Positions 45,040 through 54,825 of a stretch of DNA of 64,000 nt are shown here, piece by piece (within the stretch, counting starts at the first letter, position 1; the number at the start of each line of letters is the position of its first letter). A program made the position numbers and the translations under genes. The stretch comes from Burkholderiales bacterium (lineage in GTDB: Bacteria > Pseudomonadota > Gammaproteobacteria > Burkholderiales > WYBJ01). The notes below the pieces were generated by a model. The model was given only the letters and a program-made list of their open reading frames with translations, had not been told where the DNA came from and searched no databases. The stretch spans positions 62,001-126,000 of the forward strand of contig JALHQN010000005.1 of assembly GCA_022841915.1 (NCBI GenBank), written 5' to 3'.

Positions 45040-46644
45040 CTACCAGGCGTAGCCGACGCCCGCCCCACCGCGCGGATCCGCGCCGCCGCGCATGCGGCCG
45101 TCGATGGTCGAGATGACGTGGGCGCGCGACATGATGGGCTCGAAGCTGTGCGGGCTGTGAACGACCTTGTGGCCCATGGCGCGCAGCTCGTCGATCACCG
45201 ATTGCTGTATCGTCGCCTCGGCATGGATGCCCTTGCCCTCGCAATGGATGCGAGGCACGGTTACGGCCTCGACCGGTGACATGCCGAAGTCGACCACGTT
45301 GAGAATCGCCTGCAGCGTGGCGCTGATGATGACGCTGCCGCCCGGCGCGCCGGCGACGAGCACCGGCTTGCCGTCCTTGAGCAGCATCGTGGGCACCATG
45401 CCGGTCGTGCGCGCCTTGCCCGGAGCCATCGAGTTCTTGCGGCCGGGCACCGGATCGAAGAGCTTCATCGAATTGTTGTAGTTGAAGCCCAGACCGGGCG
45501 AAACGACGCCTGCGGCCGTGCCCAGGGTGTGCGTGAGCGACACGGCATTGCCTTGGGCGTCGAAGGTGCACAGATGGGTCGTGCATCCCGGGGGAGACTG
45601 ACCTTCGTCGCCGAGGAATTCGCCGCGTTCGATGCGCTGAGCCCAGTAGGCGGCGCGTTCCTTGGAGATCAGCATCGCGGTCGGGACATCGGCGAAGCGC
45701 GGATCGCCCAGATACTGGTTGCGATCCACATGCGCCGCCGCCATGGCTCGCGCGACCAAATCGATATGCCTCGCCGAGCAGTGGTGCAGGCTGCCGAGAT
45801 CGAAGTGCTCGAGGATCTGCAGCATCGCGATCAGCGTGGCGCCGCTGCCCGGTGGCGGGTTGGACCGCACCACGTAGCCGCGATAGCTGCCTTCGAGCGG
45901 CGCATACGTCTCGGGCTGGAAATCGGCGATGTCCGCTCTCGTCACGTAGGAGCCGTTCGCCTCCAGATCGGCGGCGATCTCGTCGCCCAGCTTGCCGTGG
46001 TGGAACTCCTGCCAACCGCCGCGGGCCAAGCGCTCCAGCGTGCGCGCATAGTCGGGCAGGCGCATGACTTCACCGACCTGATAGAACCGACCTTCGGGGT
46101 GCAGGTAAACGCGGGCGCACTCGGCAGTCTTCGTGATGCGCGTCATGCCATCGGGAATGCCGGGCTGACGGTAGCGCGCCCAGACGCCGGCCAGATGCGG
46201 CGTGACGACGATGCCTTCGTCGGCCTGCGCGATGGCTGGGGCGATCAAATCCGACCAGGGCATCGAGCAATGCTTGTCGTGAACCAGGCCCAGCCCGGCC
46301 GGGGTGCCGGGGGTCATGATCGAGGTATAGCCGATCTCGCTGCGGTAGTCGTCGAAGAGACTGTAGCCGGAAATTTCGGTGCGGCCTTTGCAGTCCTTCT
46401 CCCACATGTCGGGGCGCACCTTGCTGCCCGCCCGATTGTAGAAATCGACCATGCCGCTCTGACCCGATGCGGCGTGGTAATAGTGCAGCGTGCCCATGCC
46501 GCCGATGCCGCACATGAAGGGATCGTTGACCATTTGCGAGAACGCCGTGGCGACGGCGGCATCGAAGGCGTTGCCGCCCCTTTCCAGAATTGCGGCTCCC
46601 ACATCGGCGGCGCGGGGCTGCGGACAAACGACGACTCCCTTCAT
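45040..46644 (-). CDS. gamma-glutamyltransferase family protein
   Basis: Ntn-hydrolase made as a precursor that cleaves itself before a catalytic threonine. 534 residues; the large-subunit part has LERGGNAFDAAVATAF and a conserved GMGTLHYY loop. The nucleophile is Thr355 in CTTHLCTFDAQGNAVSL. SPGLGFNYNNSMKLFDP and GAPGGSVIISATLQAIL follow, as in all GGTs. No signal peptide is evident from the chosen ATG (46644), so this may be a cytosolic cephalosporin-acylase/GGT-like member rather than the periplasmic GGT; upstream ATG codons at 46665 and 46740 are possible. The substrate is unknown. Confidence 0.9.
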   Translation of the reverse strand: MKGVVVCPQPRAADVGAAILERGGNAFDAAVATAFSQMVNDPFMCGIGGMGTLHYYHAASGQSGMVDFYNRAGSKVRPDMWEKDCKGRTEISGYSLFDDYRSEIGYTSIMTPGTPAGLGLVHDKHCSMPWSDLIAPAIAQADEGIVVTPHLAGVWARYRQPGIPDGMTRITKTAECARVYLHPEGRFYQVGEVMRLPDYARTLERLARGGWQEFHHGKLGDEIAADLEANGSYVTRADIADFQPETYAPLEGSYRGYVVRSNPPPGSGATLIAMLQILEHFDLGSLHHCSARHIDLVARAMAAAHVDRNQYLGDPRFADVPTAMLISKERAAYWAQRIERGEFLGDEGQSPPGCTTHLCTFDAQGNAVSLTHTLGTAAGVVSPGLGFNYNNSMKLFDPVPGRKNSMAPGKARTTGMVPTMLLKDGKPVLVAGAPGGSVIISATLQAILNVVDFGMSPVEAVTVPRIHCEGKGIHAEATIQQSVIDELRAMGHKVVHSPHSFEPIMSRAHVISTIDGRMRGGADPRGGAGVGYAW

Positions 46645-46772
46645 GGCCTCGTACTCCTCTCGCATTGTGATGGGTAAAGCTAACACGAGCCAGGGACGAT
46701 CCCAACACCGTCGTCGCATCTTCTCGCGCACGGTATCCATGGGGCCGGGTGACCGTCCGCACCGAACGGGCG

Positions 46773-46808
46773 AAAAAAGACGGTCGTGGTGAGCCGACGA
46801 CCGTCTTT
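46773..46808 (-). terminator. intrinsic terminator of the peroxiredoxin gene
   Basis: Perfect 12-bp stem aaagacggtcgt / acgaccgtcttt with a nine-base loop. On the minus strand the second arm runs into a T6 tract (46778-46773). It begins 74 bases after the peroxiredoxin stop codon at 46882, as expected for a functional minus-strand gene rather than a decaying one. Confidence 0.85.
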
Positions 46809-46881
46809 GAGGGAAGAAGGGCGAGGCAGCCGACCGACCAGGATCCTGGCCTGTTTGGCGGCTCGCCCTTCGAGTCTGGGG

Positions 46882-47343
46882 CTAGAGTGCCTTCAGACGG
46901 TCCAGCAGATCCTTGCTCTCCGGGATGGTGCCCGGCGCATAGGTATGCGAATGGCGAATGACGCCGCTCTCATCGACCAGGAACACGGCACGCGCATCCA
47001 TGCCGCGTTCGTCGTTGAACACGCCATAGGCTTTGCCGATCGACCCATGCGGCCAGTAGTCCGACAGCAGCGGGAAGGGCAGTCCGCCGAGTTGCTCCGC
47101 CCAAGCCTTGAGACTGGGGACGGTGTCGGCGCTCAGTTGCAGGATTTCAACGTTCAACTTCTTGAATTCTTCGTAGTTCTCACGGAACCCGATGACTTGG
47201 TTCTTTCACCCGCCGGTGAATGCGAAGGGCAGGAATGCGACTACGGTCTTGCGGCCTTTGAAACCGCCCAACGAGAGCTTGCTATCGACGTGGGAGGCAA
47301 GCGTGAAGTCGGGCGCTTGCGCTCCTGGTTGAAGAGCCGGCAT
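46882..47343 (-). CDS. peroxiredoxin (AhpC/TSA), probable selenoprotein with in-frame UGA
   Basis: Thiol-type peroxidase fold, 153 residues if the UGA at codon 46 (47208-47206) is read through. It opens MPALQPGAQAPDFTLASHVD, then FKGRKTVVAFLPFAFTGG-UGA-KNQVIGFRENYEEF: the stop sits exactly where the peroxidatic Cys of the T-x-x-C motif belongs. The frame continues with LNVEILQLSADTVPSLKAW, FPLLSDYWPHG and AVFLVDESGVI, all conserved, to a normal stop. aaaggag lies five bases before the ATG and a strong terminator follows. There is no Cys in the protein, so the enzyme would be inactive without selenocysteine at 46. A SECIS-like hairpin follows the UGA. The rival view, a nonsense mutation, would need to hit that one codon. 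Confidence 0.82.
47171..47192 (-). promoter_or_regulatory. SECIS-like hairpin for selenocysteine insertion
   Basis: Counting from the U of the UGA, bases 17-24 pair with 30-38: U17-A38, C18-G37, G19-C36, bulged A35, then G20-U34, G21-C33, U22-A32, U23-A31, C24-G30. The five-base loop CGUGA has the GU that bacterial SelB-binding loops carry. Loop position (25-29 nt after UGA) and the single bulge in the stem agree with known bacterial SECIS elements. Folded by hand; codons inside the hairpin also encode conserved residues (FREN). Confidence 0.65.
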
Positions 47344-47779
47344 GACATCTCCTTTCGTTATTCAGGCCCAGGGGGGGCCTGCGGCAATGGTAACGTCTCC
47401 CCGCACCGCCGGATAGGATCATTTGCGCCGATGGAACGCCCGCGCGCACGGCTGAGCTTCCCGGCGCGCGGCTGTGCGGGGAGACGGTGCCGATGGATCC
47501 GGCATTGAGCTCTCCACCGTGCTTGCTCGCGATGGCTACGAACGCCTGCGCTGGACGCGCCGGGCCCGCGGGGACGGACGATGCGCAGCCGCGGCGGGGC
47601 GCAATCGTGTCCGCGCCGCTTCATCGTTGCGCAGCCGCCGAGCAAATTGGCAGGCAAATCAGGCTTTGTTCCCCGGGCTAATCCCGTGTACAGAACAGTA
47701 TCGTCCCCAAGAACCTACGAATAGTCGGGCAGCCGCATCGTGTGGTGTCGTCGGCTGCCTCCAAAGGGATTCGAAGAAT
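47344..47779. other. divergent intergenic region, 436 bp
   Basis: Lies between the peroxiredoxin gene (minus) and the TonB receptor (plus). No gene is supported: short plus-strand frames here have Arg/Ala-rich shadow composition. Close to the receptor there is a hairpin ggcagccg (47728-47735) / cggctgcc (47752-47759) with a 16-base loop, 20 bases before the start codon, which could affect its translation. I checked for a cobalamin riboswitch and found no B12 box. Confidence 0.45.
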
Positions 47780-49804
47780 ATGCGTAATCAATGGCGCTTG
47801 CGTAGCTGTACGCTGGTGGTGGCGGCAACTTTCGTGGTGTGGCACACGCCCGTGTCAGGGGCCGAACCCGCGTCGCGCTCGGTCGCGGATTTGAGCCTGG
47901 AAGAATTGATGAATATCCAGGTGGTCTCCGGTTCGAAGAAACTGCAGCGCATCGCCGACTCTGCGTCCGCCGTATTCGTGATCACCGCCGAGGACATTCG
48001 ACGGTCCGGCGTGACCTCCATCCCTGAGGCTTTGCGCATGGCACCGGGCGTCGAGGTGGCGCGGTTCGGCTCGAACAAGTGGGCGGTCAGCATCCGCGGC
48101 TTCAACGGCCGCTTTGCCAACAAGCTGCTGGTGCTCATGGACGGTCGCACCCTGTACACGCCGCTGTTCGCCGGCGTGCAGTGGGAACTGCACGACACCG
48201 TGCTCGAGGACATCGAGCGCATCGAGGTCATACGTGGTCCGGGTGCTGCATTGTGGGGGGCGAACGCGGTCAATGGCGTCATCAACATCATCACTCGGCA
48301 TGCGAAGAACACGCAGGGCGCGCTGCTTTCTGCGGGGGCCGGCAGTGCCGAGCGCGCCTTTGGCGCGGCCCGATTCGGAGGTTCGATCGGCGAAGACGGT
48401 GCTTATCGCGTGTATGCCAAGGGTTTTGCGCGGGATCGCTTTCCCGATGCGATCGGACAGGAAGGCCGCGACGACTGGAACGCGGGCTCGGTCGGATTTC
48501 GCATCGACCGCGCTTTGAGCGCGGGCGATGATCTGCTCGTCCAGGGCCAAGCGTTCAGCGGCCGCGTTGGAGAACGCCTCGTCTCGGGTCGGTTGCTGCC
48601 GCCCTTTCAGGTCATCGAGGATATCGATCAGCAAAACAAGGGCGCGCATCTGCTCGTGCGCTGGGAGGGCGGCGGCAGGACCCGCAGCGCAACCACCCTG
48701 CAGGGCTTCGTCGATCATGCCGAGTACCACCTGGGCGCCCTGGTCGAGAAGCGCCAGACGCTGGATCTGGAATTGCAGCAACGCACGCCCTGGGGCGTTG
48801 CTCACGACCTCGTGTTCGGGTTGGGCTATCGATTCAGCAGGGACGATATCGCCTCGATCGAGACCATCGCCATCGCGCCCGACAAGCGCAACACCCATCT
48901 TTGGTCCGCGTTCGTACAGGATGAGTGGACCCTCATCCCGGAGCGCGTGCGGCTGACGCTGGGCGCACGCCTTGAACACAACAGCTATACCGGCCGGGAG
49001 ATCCAGCCCAGCGCCCGACTGCTGTGGACGCCTTCGCAGACACAGTCGGTTTGGGGCTCGGTTGCTCGAGCAGTGCGCACGCCTTCGCGTGCCGAAGCCG
49101 ACGGGCGCATTCGCCGCGAGGTACTGCCGCCACTCACGGCAACCAATCCGACGCCGCTGCCGGTCGAACTGGCGCTCACAGGCGGGCGCGAGTTCGATTC
49201 TGAACGCCTGCATGCCTTCGAGGTGGGCTACCGCAACCAGATTAGTGCACGCATGTCGGTCGACATGACGCTGTTCCACAACCGCTACGAGGGGATCCGT
49301 TCGTTCACCATGGGGGCCACGCAGCTACAGCTGCTCGCGGTTCCCCCGCATGCGATCATTCCCGTGCCCATAGGCAACGCAGGCTCGGGTCGCGTGCGCG
49401 GCGTGGAGGTGTCGGCGGAAGTGCGTCCCACCGATGGATGGCGGTTGTCGGGTTTCCTGGCGCGTCAGTGGCTGGACTTCAGCGGCGCCACCGGCCCGGA
49501 CACCCAGCTCGAAGGCAGTTCGCCCCGGCACACCGTGTCTTTGCGCTCGACGACCAGCCTGAGCCGCAGCGTAGAATTCGACCTATGGCTGCGCCACGTG
49601 GATTCCTTGCCTGCTTTCAGCATTCCTTCGTACACCAGTGTCGATGCGCGCCTGGGCTGGAAGATCAACCGCAACCTGGATGTCGCCCTCATCGGTCAGA
49701 ATCTTTTGGACAAACGCCGTCCGGAGTTCGTCGCCGACTTCGTCGGCACGGCCACTTATCAGGTGCCGCGCGGGGCCTATGTGAAGGTGGACTGGAAGTT
49801 CTAG
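47780..49804 (+). CDS. TonB-dependent outer-membrane receptor
   Basis: 674 residues: signal peptide 1-27 (cleavage near VSG/A), short N-terminal extension with LSLEELMNIQVVSGSKK (a TonB-box-like segment), plug domain to about 150 with SIPEALRMAPGVEVARFGSNK, SIRGFNGRFANKLLVLMDGR and VIRGPGAALWGANAVNGVIN, then a beta barrel ending QVPRGAYVKVDWKF with the C-terminal Phe needed for BamA insertion. The ligand is unknown; the extension is too short for a signalling (FecA-type) domain. It is followed eight bases later by yfiR and then a hybrid kinase, so I infer a sensory rather than a nutritional role. The start lacks a strong ribosome site. Confidence 0.92.
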   Translation: MRNQWRLRSCTLVVAATFVVWHTPVSGAEPASRSVADLSLEELMNIQVVSGSKKLQRIADSASAVFVITAEDIRRSGVTSIPEALRMAPGVEVARFGSNKWAVSIRGFNGRFANKLLVLMDGRTLYTPLFAGVQWELHDTVLEDIERIEVIRGPGAALWGANAVNGVINIITRHAKNTQGALLSAGAGSAERAFGAARFGGSIGEDGAYRVYAKGFARDRFPDAIGQEGRDDWNAGSVGFRIDRALSAGDDLLVQGQAFSGRVGERLVSGRLLPPFQVIEDIDQQNKGAHLLVRWEGGGRTRSATTLQGFVDHAEYHLGALVEKRQTLDLELQQRTPWGVAHDLVFGLGYRFSRDDIASIETIAIAPDKRNTHLWSAFVQDEWTLIPERVRLTLGARLEHNSYTGREIQPSARLLWTPSQTQSVWGSVARAVRTPSRAEADGRIRREVLPPLTATNPTPLPVELALTGGREFDSERLHAFEVGYRNQISARMSVDMTLFHNRYEGIRSFTMGATQLQLLAVPPHAIIPVPIGNAGSGRVRGVEVSAEVRPTDGWRLSGFLARQWLDFSGATGPDTQLEGSSPRHTVSLRSTTSLSRSVEFDLWLRHVDSLPAFSIPSYTSVDARLGWKINRNLDVALIGQNLLDKRRPEFVADFVGTATYQVPRGAYVKVDWKF

Positions 49805-49811
49805 CCGGTTC

Positions 49812-50378
49812 ATGGGCAAGCGACACGAGACTATTCATGCATGGCGACCGGTCATGTTCTTGATACGCTGGCTGATTGCGTGCGCCTCGGTTTTGTACCC
49901 TGTTATGGGGCAGGCGCAGCCCCATACCGAGTCTCAGATCAAGGCGGCCTATGTGCTGAACTTCGCCAAGTTCACCGACTGGCCTGCAAAAGCTCCGGTC
50001 GCCGCCGATGCATCGTTGGCTGTCTGCGTCATCGGCAATCAGGAAACGGTCGCGGGCTTCGCCAGTATCGAGGGCAAGGCGGTGCAGACTCGGGAGGTGC
50101 GCGTCAGGAGCAATCCCCCACTCGCCGAGCTTTCTTCGTGCCATGTGCTGTACATCGATGCCTCCGAGCGCGCGAGCGTGCCCGGAGCGTTCAAGGTGGC
50201 GTCTAGCCGGCCGATACTCACCGTCAGCGATGCAGTGGGCTTCGTGGACGCCGGTGGCATGTTGGGCTTGGTCATGGTCGATGGAAGAATACGGTTCGAC
50301 GCGAACCGCGAGTCGGCGCAGGCGGCCGGTTTGCGCCTGCGTGCTCAACTGCTCACGCTGGCCCGGACGGTGCGCTGA
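49812..50378 (+). CDS. YfiR family periplasmic protein (DUF4154)
   Basis: 188 residues; signal peptide (hydrophobic core from about 16, cleavage near GQAQ). The domain shows ESQIKAAYVLNFAKFTDWP, VCVIGN, SSCHVLYIDASE and DAGGMLGLVMVDGRIRFDAN, the YfiR hallmarks. In Pseudomonas, YfiR restrains the diguanylate cyclase YfiN from the periplasm. Here there is no cyclase; the next gene is a hybrid kinase with a periplasmic domain, its likely partner. Start uncertain: ATG at 49812, or 49854 in frame. Confidence 0.9.
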   Translation: MGKRHETIHAWRPVMFLIRWLIACASVLYPVMGQAQPHTESQIKAAYVLNFAKFTDWPAKAPVAADASLAVCVIGNQETVAGFASIEGKAVQTREVRVRSNPPLAELSSCHVLYIDASERASVPGAFKVASSRPILTVSDAVGFVDAGGMLGLVMVDGRIRFDANRESAQAAGLRLRAQLLTLARTVR

Positions 50379-50541
50379 GGATGCTGCCGGCGACCGACCG
50401 TGATGCAACGATCCGTCGCACCAGCGCCTGTGCGCGGCGCGTGGATAGCCCGCGTAGGCTGCAGTGCGAAAATGAGATCGATTGCCCAGTATCGCGCCTC
50501 CTTCGATCGGATGGCGGCAGCGAGGTGCCGAGAAAGATGCC

Positions 50542-52929
50542 ATGAAGCGATGGTTTGGATCCTTGTCGTTGCGCGACAAGTTGTGTGCCTTGTCCTCTCT
50601 GCCGCTGCTGATCGCGGTGAGTCTGACGCTGGCTGTCTTCGCGGTAAATCAGGCGGTCGTGATGCGCAACAGCCACCTTGCCGAGCTGACCAGTGTGGCG
50701 AGGATCGCGGGAAAAAGTCTGCATGCCGCGGTGCTTTTCTCGGACAGGAGGGCGGCCTCGGAGTGGATCGCCTCGATGGACGAAGTCGACTCGATCCAGG
50801 CGGTCAGGGTCATCGAGGGCGGCGACAAGGTATTCGTCGAGCGTCAGTTTCCGCGTCATGCGGCCGAGCATGTCGATTCGCTGTTCTCCGCACTGGTGAG
50901 CGATAGCATCATCACCATTACGGCCCCCTTGAGTCCCGAGGATGCCTCGGTAGGGCGTGTGGAACTCGAAGTGTGCCTGTCCGAGTTCTGGGCCGACATC
51001 GTGCGCAACATCGTGATGGTCGCGAGCGGCCTGGCGCTCCTGGTACTGGCGGTCGTCATGTTCGGACGCCGATTGAGCCGCCTGATCGTCGCGCCCATCG
51101 AGGAGATGACCGCCACGATGAGGCAAGTCTCGGTGGACCATCGATACGACGTGCGGCTCAAGGCCTCGACCGTCGACGAATTGGGGACGCTCGTCTACGG
51201 CTTCAACAACATGCTGGGCGAGATCCAGAGCCGGGACGATGCCTTGCGGGATCATCGCGATACGCTCGAGAGCGAGGTTTCGAAACGAACCGCGGAGCTG
51301 CTGCGGGCGAAGGAGGACGCAGAGGCGGCGAGCGTGGCGAAGTCGGAATTTCTCGCGACCATGAGCCATGAGATTCGCACACCGATGAACGGCGTGCTGG
51401 GCATGCTGGAGTTGCTCAACCGGGCGGGTCTGTCGCAGCGCGAAAGACATTTCGCCAGAACTGCGCATGCGTCGGCCGAGGCGCTGCTGGCGATCATCAA
51501 CCAGATCCTCGACCTGTCGAAGATCGAGGCCGGCAAGCTCGAGATCGAGAACATCGATTTCTCGCCGCGCAAGCTCGTCGCCGACGTTCAGGCGCTGTTC
51601 GGGGAATCGGCCTCGCAGAAGGGGCTGATTCTTGCCGTCGAAGGCAGCGAGGCGCTGCCGGATGCGCTACGCGGCGATCCCCTGCGTCTGCGGCAGATTC
51701 TGTGCAATCTCGTCGGCAACGCCCTGAAGTTCACCGAGCGGGGAACGATCCGGGTGCGTGCACGCTGGGTGGATGACCCGACGGCCGCGCAGCCAGGCTT
51801 CGCGCGTCTTCGCTGCGAGGTGCAGGATTCGGGCATCGGCATTACGCCGGATCTGCGCCAGAGATTGTTCCAGCCCTTCAATCAGGCCGACGGTTCCATG
51901 GCGCGTCGTTATGGCGGAACGGGTCTGGGACTCGCGATCTGTCAGCGGCTGGTGACGCTGATGGGCGGTGAAATCGGATACGAACAGGCCGACGGCGGAG
52001 GCGCGCTGTTCTGGTTCACGGTCCCGCTGCGCCTGGGCGACTCGGATGCGGTAGCGAAGGTGTCCGCAGAGGTGCCCAGACATTACCAGCGTTGGGATGC
52101 CCGTGTGCTGCTCGCCGAAGACAACCCCGTCAATACCGAGTTGGCGCATGCCATGCTCGAACCCTTCGTCATGGAAGTCGTGCATGCGGCCGATGGCGAG
52201 CAGGCCTTGGCCAAAGCCACCAGCGAACACTTCGACCTGATCCTGATGGACTGCCAGATGCCCGGCCTCGACGGGCTCGAGGCAACCCGGCGGATCCGAA
52301 TCTGGGAAGCTCAGGCTCCCTCCCGTAGCCGAGTCCCCGTCGTTGCCCTGACGGCAAATGCCCTGCTCGGTGACCGAGAGCAATGCCTCGCCGCGGGAAT
52401 GGACGACTATCTTTCCAAGCCGTTCAAACAAGACGCGCTCGGAGCCGTCCTGGCCCGCTATCTGGGGGGGCGAGCGGTTCACGCCGCTGCGGGCGGCGTG
52501 CAGGTCGCAGCGCCCGTGCAAGTACTCGATCTTCCCGCGCCGCATGTCGCTGACGCCAGGCCGCCGGCCGTGCTCGACCGTGCCGCAGTCGAGGGACTGC
52601 ACGAACTGGCGCGACTGCGCGGTCATGGATTGCTCGACAAGATCGCGCAGAGCTATCGCAGTGCGGCCGTGGAAGATCTGGGCGCGATGCGGCGTGCCGC
52701 GCAAGCCGACGACGCGCCCGGGGTGCGTCGGGCAGCGCACTCGCTCAAATCGGCCAGCGCGAACATCGGCGCGACCGAACTTGCTGCGACCTGCCTGGCG
52801 CTGGAGACCTTGTCGGCGACGGCGAGCGGGGTGTCCGAACCGATGATTCGACTGATCGAGCAAAGCGGTGCGCTGCTCCACGAGGTCATGCAGGCGCTCG
52901 ACAGCGAACTGCTCGCGCTGGCGGCGTGA
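50542..52929 (+). CDS. hybrid sensor histidine kinase with REC and HPt domains
   Basis: 795 residues. Order: TM1 (about 15-37), CHASE8-like periplasmic sensor (to about 150), TM2 (155-177), HAMP, HisKA with phospho-acceptor His276 in [11 protein letters not shown], HATPase with [17 protein letters not shown] and GGTGLGLAI, receiver with Asp570 in [13 protein letters not shown], and a C-terminal HPt with His733 in [14 protein letters not shown]. It is a complete phosphorelay on one chain, with no separate regulator next to it, so the final acceptor lies elsewhere. The YfiR gene ends 163 bp upstream, making the periplasmic CHASE8 a plausible YfiR contact. The start at 50542 follows gagaaag; the upstream frame is not helical. 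Confidence 0.92.
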   Translation: MKRWFGSLSLRDKLCALSSLPLLIAVSLTLAVFAVNQAVVMRNSHLAELTSVARIAGKSLHAAVLFSDRRAASEWIASMDEVDSIQAVRVIEGGDKVFVERQFPRHAAEHVDSLFSALVSDSIITITAPLSPEDASVGRVELEVCLSEFWADIVRNIVMVASGLALLVLAVVMFGRRLSRLIVAPIEEMTATMRQVSVDHRYDVRLKASTVDELGTLVYGFNNMLGEIQSRDDALRDHRDTLESEVSKRTAELLRAKEDAEAASVAKSEFLATMSHEIRTPMNGVLGMLELLNRAGLSQRERHFARTAHASAEALLAIINQILDLSKIEAGKLEIENIDFSPRKLVADVQALFGESASQKGLILAVEGSEALPDALRGDPLRLRQILCNLVGNALKFTERGTIRVRARWVDDPTAAQPGFARLRCEVQDSGIGITPDLRQRLFQPFNQADGSMARRYGGTGLGLAICQRLVTLMGGEIGYEQADGGGALFWFTVPLRLGDSDAVAKVSAEVPRHYQRWDARVLLAEDNPVNTELAHAMLEPFVMEVVHAADGEQALAKATSEHFDLILMDCQMPGLDGLEATRRIRIWEAQAPSRSRVPVVALTANALLGDREQCLAAGMDDYLSKPFKQDALGAVLARYLGGRAVHAAAGGVQVAAPVQVLDLPAPHVADARPPAVLDRAAVEGLHELARLRGHGLLDKIAQSYRSAAVEDLGAMRRAAQADDAPGVRRAAHSLKSASANIGATELAATCLALETLSATASGVSEPMIRLIEQSGALLHEVMQALDSELLALAA

Positions 52930-53113
52930 GTTAGAGCGACGTTCACGGATGGCTCGGCTCGGATCTGTCGCAAAGTTCGCAGGCCGGGTATGCTGGCCGT
53001 CACTGTACGGCACCAGGGTGGCTCGTGGACTCCATCGGCGATGCGAGCAGACGATGCCGGGACCTCTCGACATGCGTGGCGGGTGACCGGTTTCACGCCT
53101 TGGGTGCCTGCGC

Positions 53114-54298
53114 GTGAACAGGCCGCTTGCGATCATCGTCCTGGCGCAGCTTTTGGGCACATCCCTCTGGTTCAGCGCCAATAGCGTCGCCGATGTGCTC
53201 GCCCGTGCGTGGCTGATGGACGCCTCCGGTCTGGGTTGGCTGACCAGCGCAGTACAGGCGGGTTTCATCGTCGGCACGCTCGCCTTCGCGCTGACCGGAT
53301 TCGCAGACCGGTACGGGCCCAGTCGCATCTTCGCCGGATGCGCGATCCTCGGCAGCGCTTTCAACGCGGGATTCGCCTTGTCGGCTTCCGACTTGTATGC
53401 CGGGGTGGTCTGGCGTTTCGCCACCGGCTTCGCGCTTGCCGGCATCTATCCGATCGGCATGAAACTGGTGGTGAGCTGGACCCCGCGCCACACAGGGCAT
53501 GCGCTCGGCTGGCTGGTGGGCATGCTCACGCTGGGCACCGCGCTGCCCCACTTGATGCGAACCTTGGGCTGGGCGCTCGAGTGGCGCACGGTCGTGCTGG
53601 GCTCTTCCTCGCTCGCCCTAGTGGCAGCGGTGCTCATTGCGCGGCTCGGGGACGGCCCTCACGTTCCCGCTAGCAGCGTCGGTCCCCTGCGTCTCGGGGG
53701 GGTGCTCGCTGCTTTCAGAATCCCTGCGTTTCGTGCCTCGGCCATGGGCTACTTCGGCCACATGTGGGAACTGTATGCCTTCTGGACGGTGGTGCCTTAC
53801 CTGCTGTCGACTGCGTTGGCGGGCAGCCGGTGGGGATCGCCTTTCCATGTATCGGCAGCGTCATTTTGCGTCATTGGCGCAGGCGTCGTCGGCTGCGTCC
53901 TGGGCGGCGTGATGAGCAAGCGCTGGGGCAGCGCGCCCATAGCGGCCGCGGCGCTCGCGCTCTCGGCTGTATCATGCCTGCTCTATCCCATCGCAGCGGT
54001 GGGTGCGACGAGCGCTCTTGCGCTGCTTGTCGTGTGGGGCATGGCCGTCGTGGCGGACTCGCCCCAGTTCTCGTCGCTGTCGGCCCGGGCCTGTCCGCCG
54101 CAATGGGTTGGGAGCGCGCTTGCGATCCAGAACAGCATCGGGTTCGCGATTACCGTGATTGCCATTGCGCTCACGACCGCCTGGATCGAGTTTCTGGGGC
54201 CGCGCGTGGCCTGGCTGTTGGCGCCGGGCCCCTTGCTCGGGCTGATCGGCATGCGCGCATTGCTGCGGCCATCGAACCGAGTCCGGGCCGTGGGGTGA
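53114..54298 (+). CDS. MFS transporter
   Basis: 394-residue twelve-helix transporter. Opens [20 protein letters not shown] with the early [10 protein letters not shown] block, loop motif [29 protein letters not shown] between helices 4 and 5, and [11 protein letters not shown] in helix 11. The GTG at 53114 has no clear Shine-Dalgarno. I cannot assign a substrate; [10 protein letters not shown]-type members are nitrate/sulfonate- or sugar-like in annotation but poorly characterised. Single gene downstream of the kinase. Confidence 0.87.
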   Translation: MNRPLAIIVLAQLLGTSLWFSANSVADVLARAWLMDASGLGWLTSAVQAGFIVGTLAFALTGFADRYGPSRIFAGCAILGSAFNAGFALSASDLYAGVVWRFATGFALAGIYPIGMKLVVSWTPRHTGHALGWLVGMLTLGTALPHLMRTLGWALEWRTVVLGSSSLALVAAVLIARLGDGPHVPASSVGPLRLGGVLAAFRIPAFRASAMGYFGHMWELYAFWTVVPYLLSTALAGSRWGSPFHVSAASFCVIGAGVVGCVLGGVMSKRWGSAPIAAAALALSAVSCLLYPIAAVGATSALALLVVWGMAVVADSPQFSSLSARACPPQWVGSALAIQNSIGFAITVIAIALTTAWIEFLGPRVAWLLAPGPLLGLIGMRALLRPSNRVRAVG

Positions 54299-54499
54299 AT
54301 CCCCGACTCGCAAGTGGCCCCGGCGGATCGGCCCCGGCGCCGAGAGCGCGTTCGATGCGGCGCTGCTTCGACCCCATCGGGTCGATGTCCCGGTAAGAGC
54401 CAGGGGCAGGCGGCAAGCCAACCTGTCTGCTGCGTCTCACGCGCCACGCCCGGGGTGCCGATGGGCTTGCCGAGGCACGCTGCGTGCACGTGGGAAGTC

Positions 54500-54760
54500 A
54501 TGAAGACGCATCCACTGTCAGCGCATCGCGAGTCGCCCACGCTCGAACGAGGGCAGCGGCTGATGCTGCGTTGCGCAGGCTCCTATCTGATTGCGAGTGC
54601 GCTGGCTGCGGCACTGGGTATTGCGGGTCTGGGCCAGTTGACGCTCGGCGCAGTCGTCTTCTTGTTATTGATGTCTGCACTGCTGCTGGCAGCCGCACTG
54701 CTTTGCAGTTTCCTCGGGACGCTCGACCCAGACACAGCACCGCTCGATCGAAGTCAGTGA
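54500..54760 (+). CDS. small two-helix membrane protein, unknown
   Basis: 86 residues, helices about 27-45 and 50-72 (TLGAVVFLLLMSALLLAAALL), charged ends. gggaag precedes the ATG. The frame is open upstream, but that part is Arg/Pro/Cys-rich and probably not translated. It has no recognisable family. Its stop is 66 bp before the serine hydrolase start, so it may be co-transcribed. Confidence 0.5.
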   Translation: MKTHPLSAHRESPTLERGQRLMLRCAGSYLIASALAAALGIAGLGQLTLGAVVFLLLMSALLLAAALLCSFLGTLDPDTAPLDRSQ

Positions 54761-54825
54761 GCCGCGCCCGGGCCCGGCACCGAACTTGCACAGGAGATCG
54801 CGATGTCAACTCTCGAGGCAGGACC

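Noticed and set aside
47344-47779. Cobalamin riboswitch before the TonB receptor
   Set aside because: No B12-box sequence; only one simple hairpin is visible.
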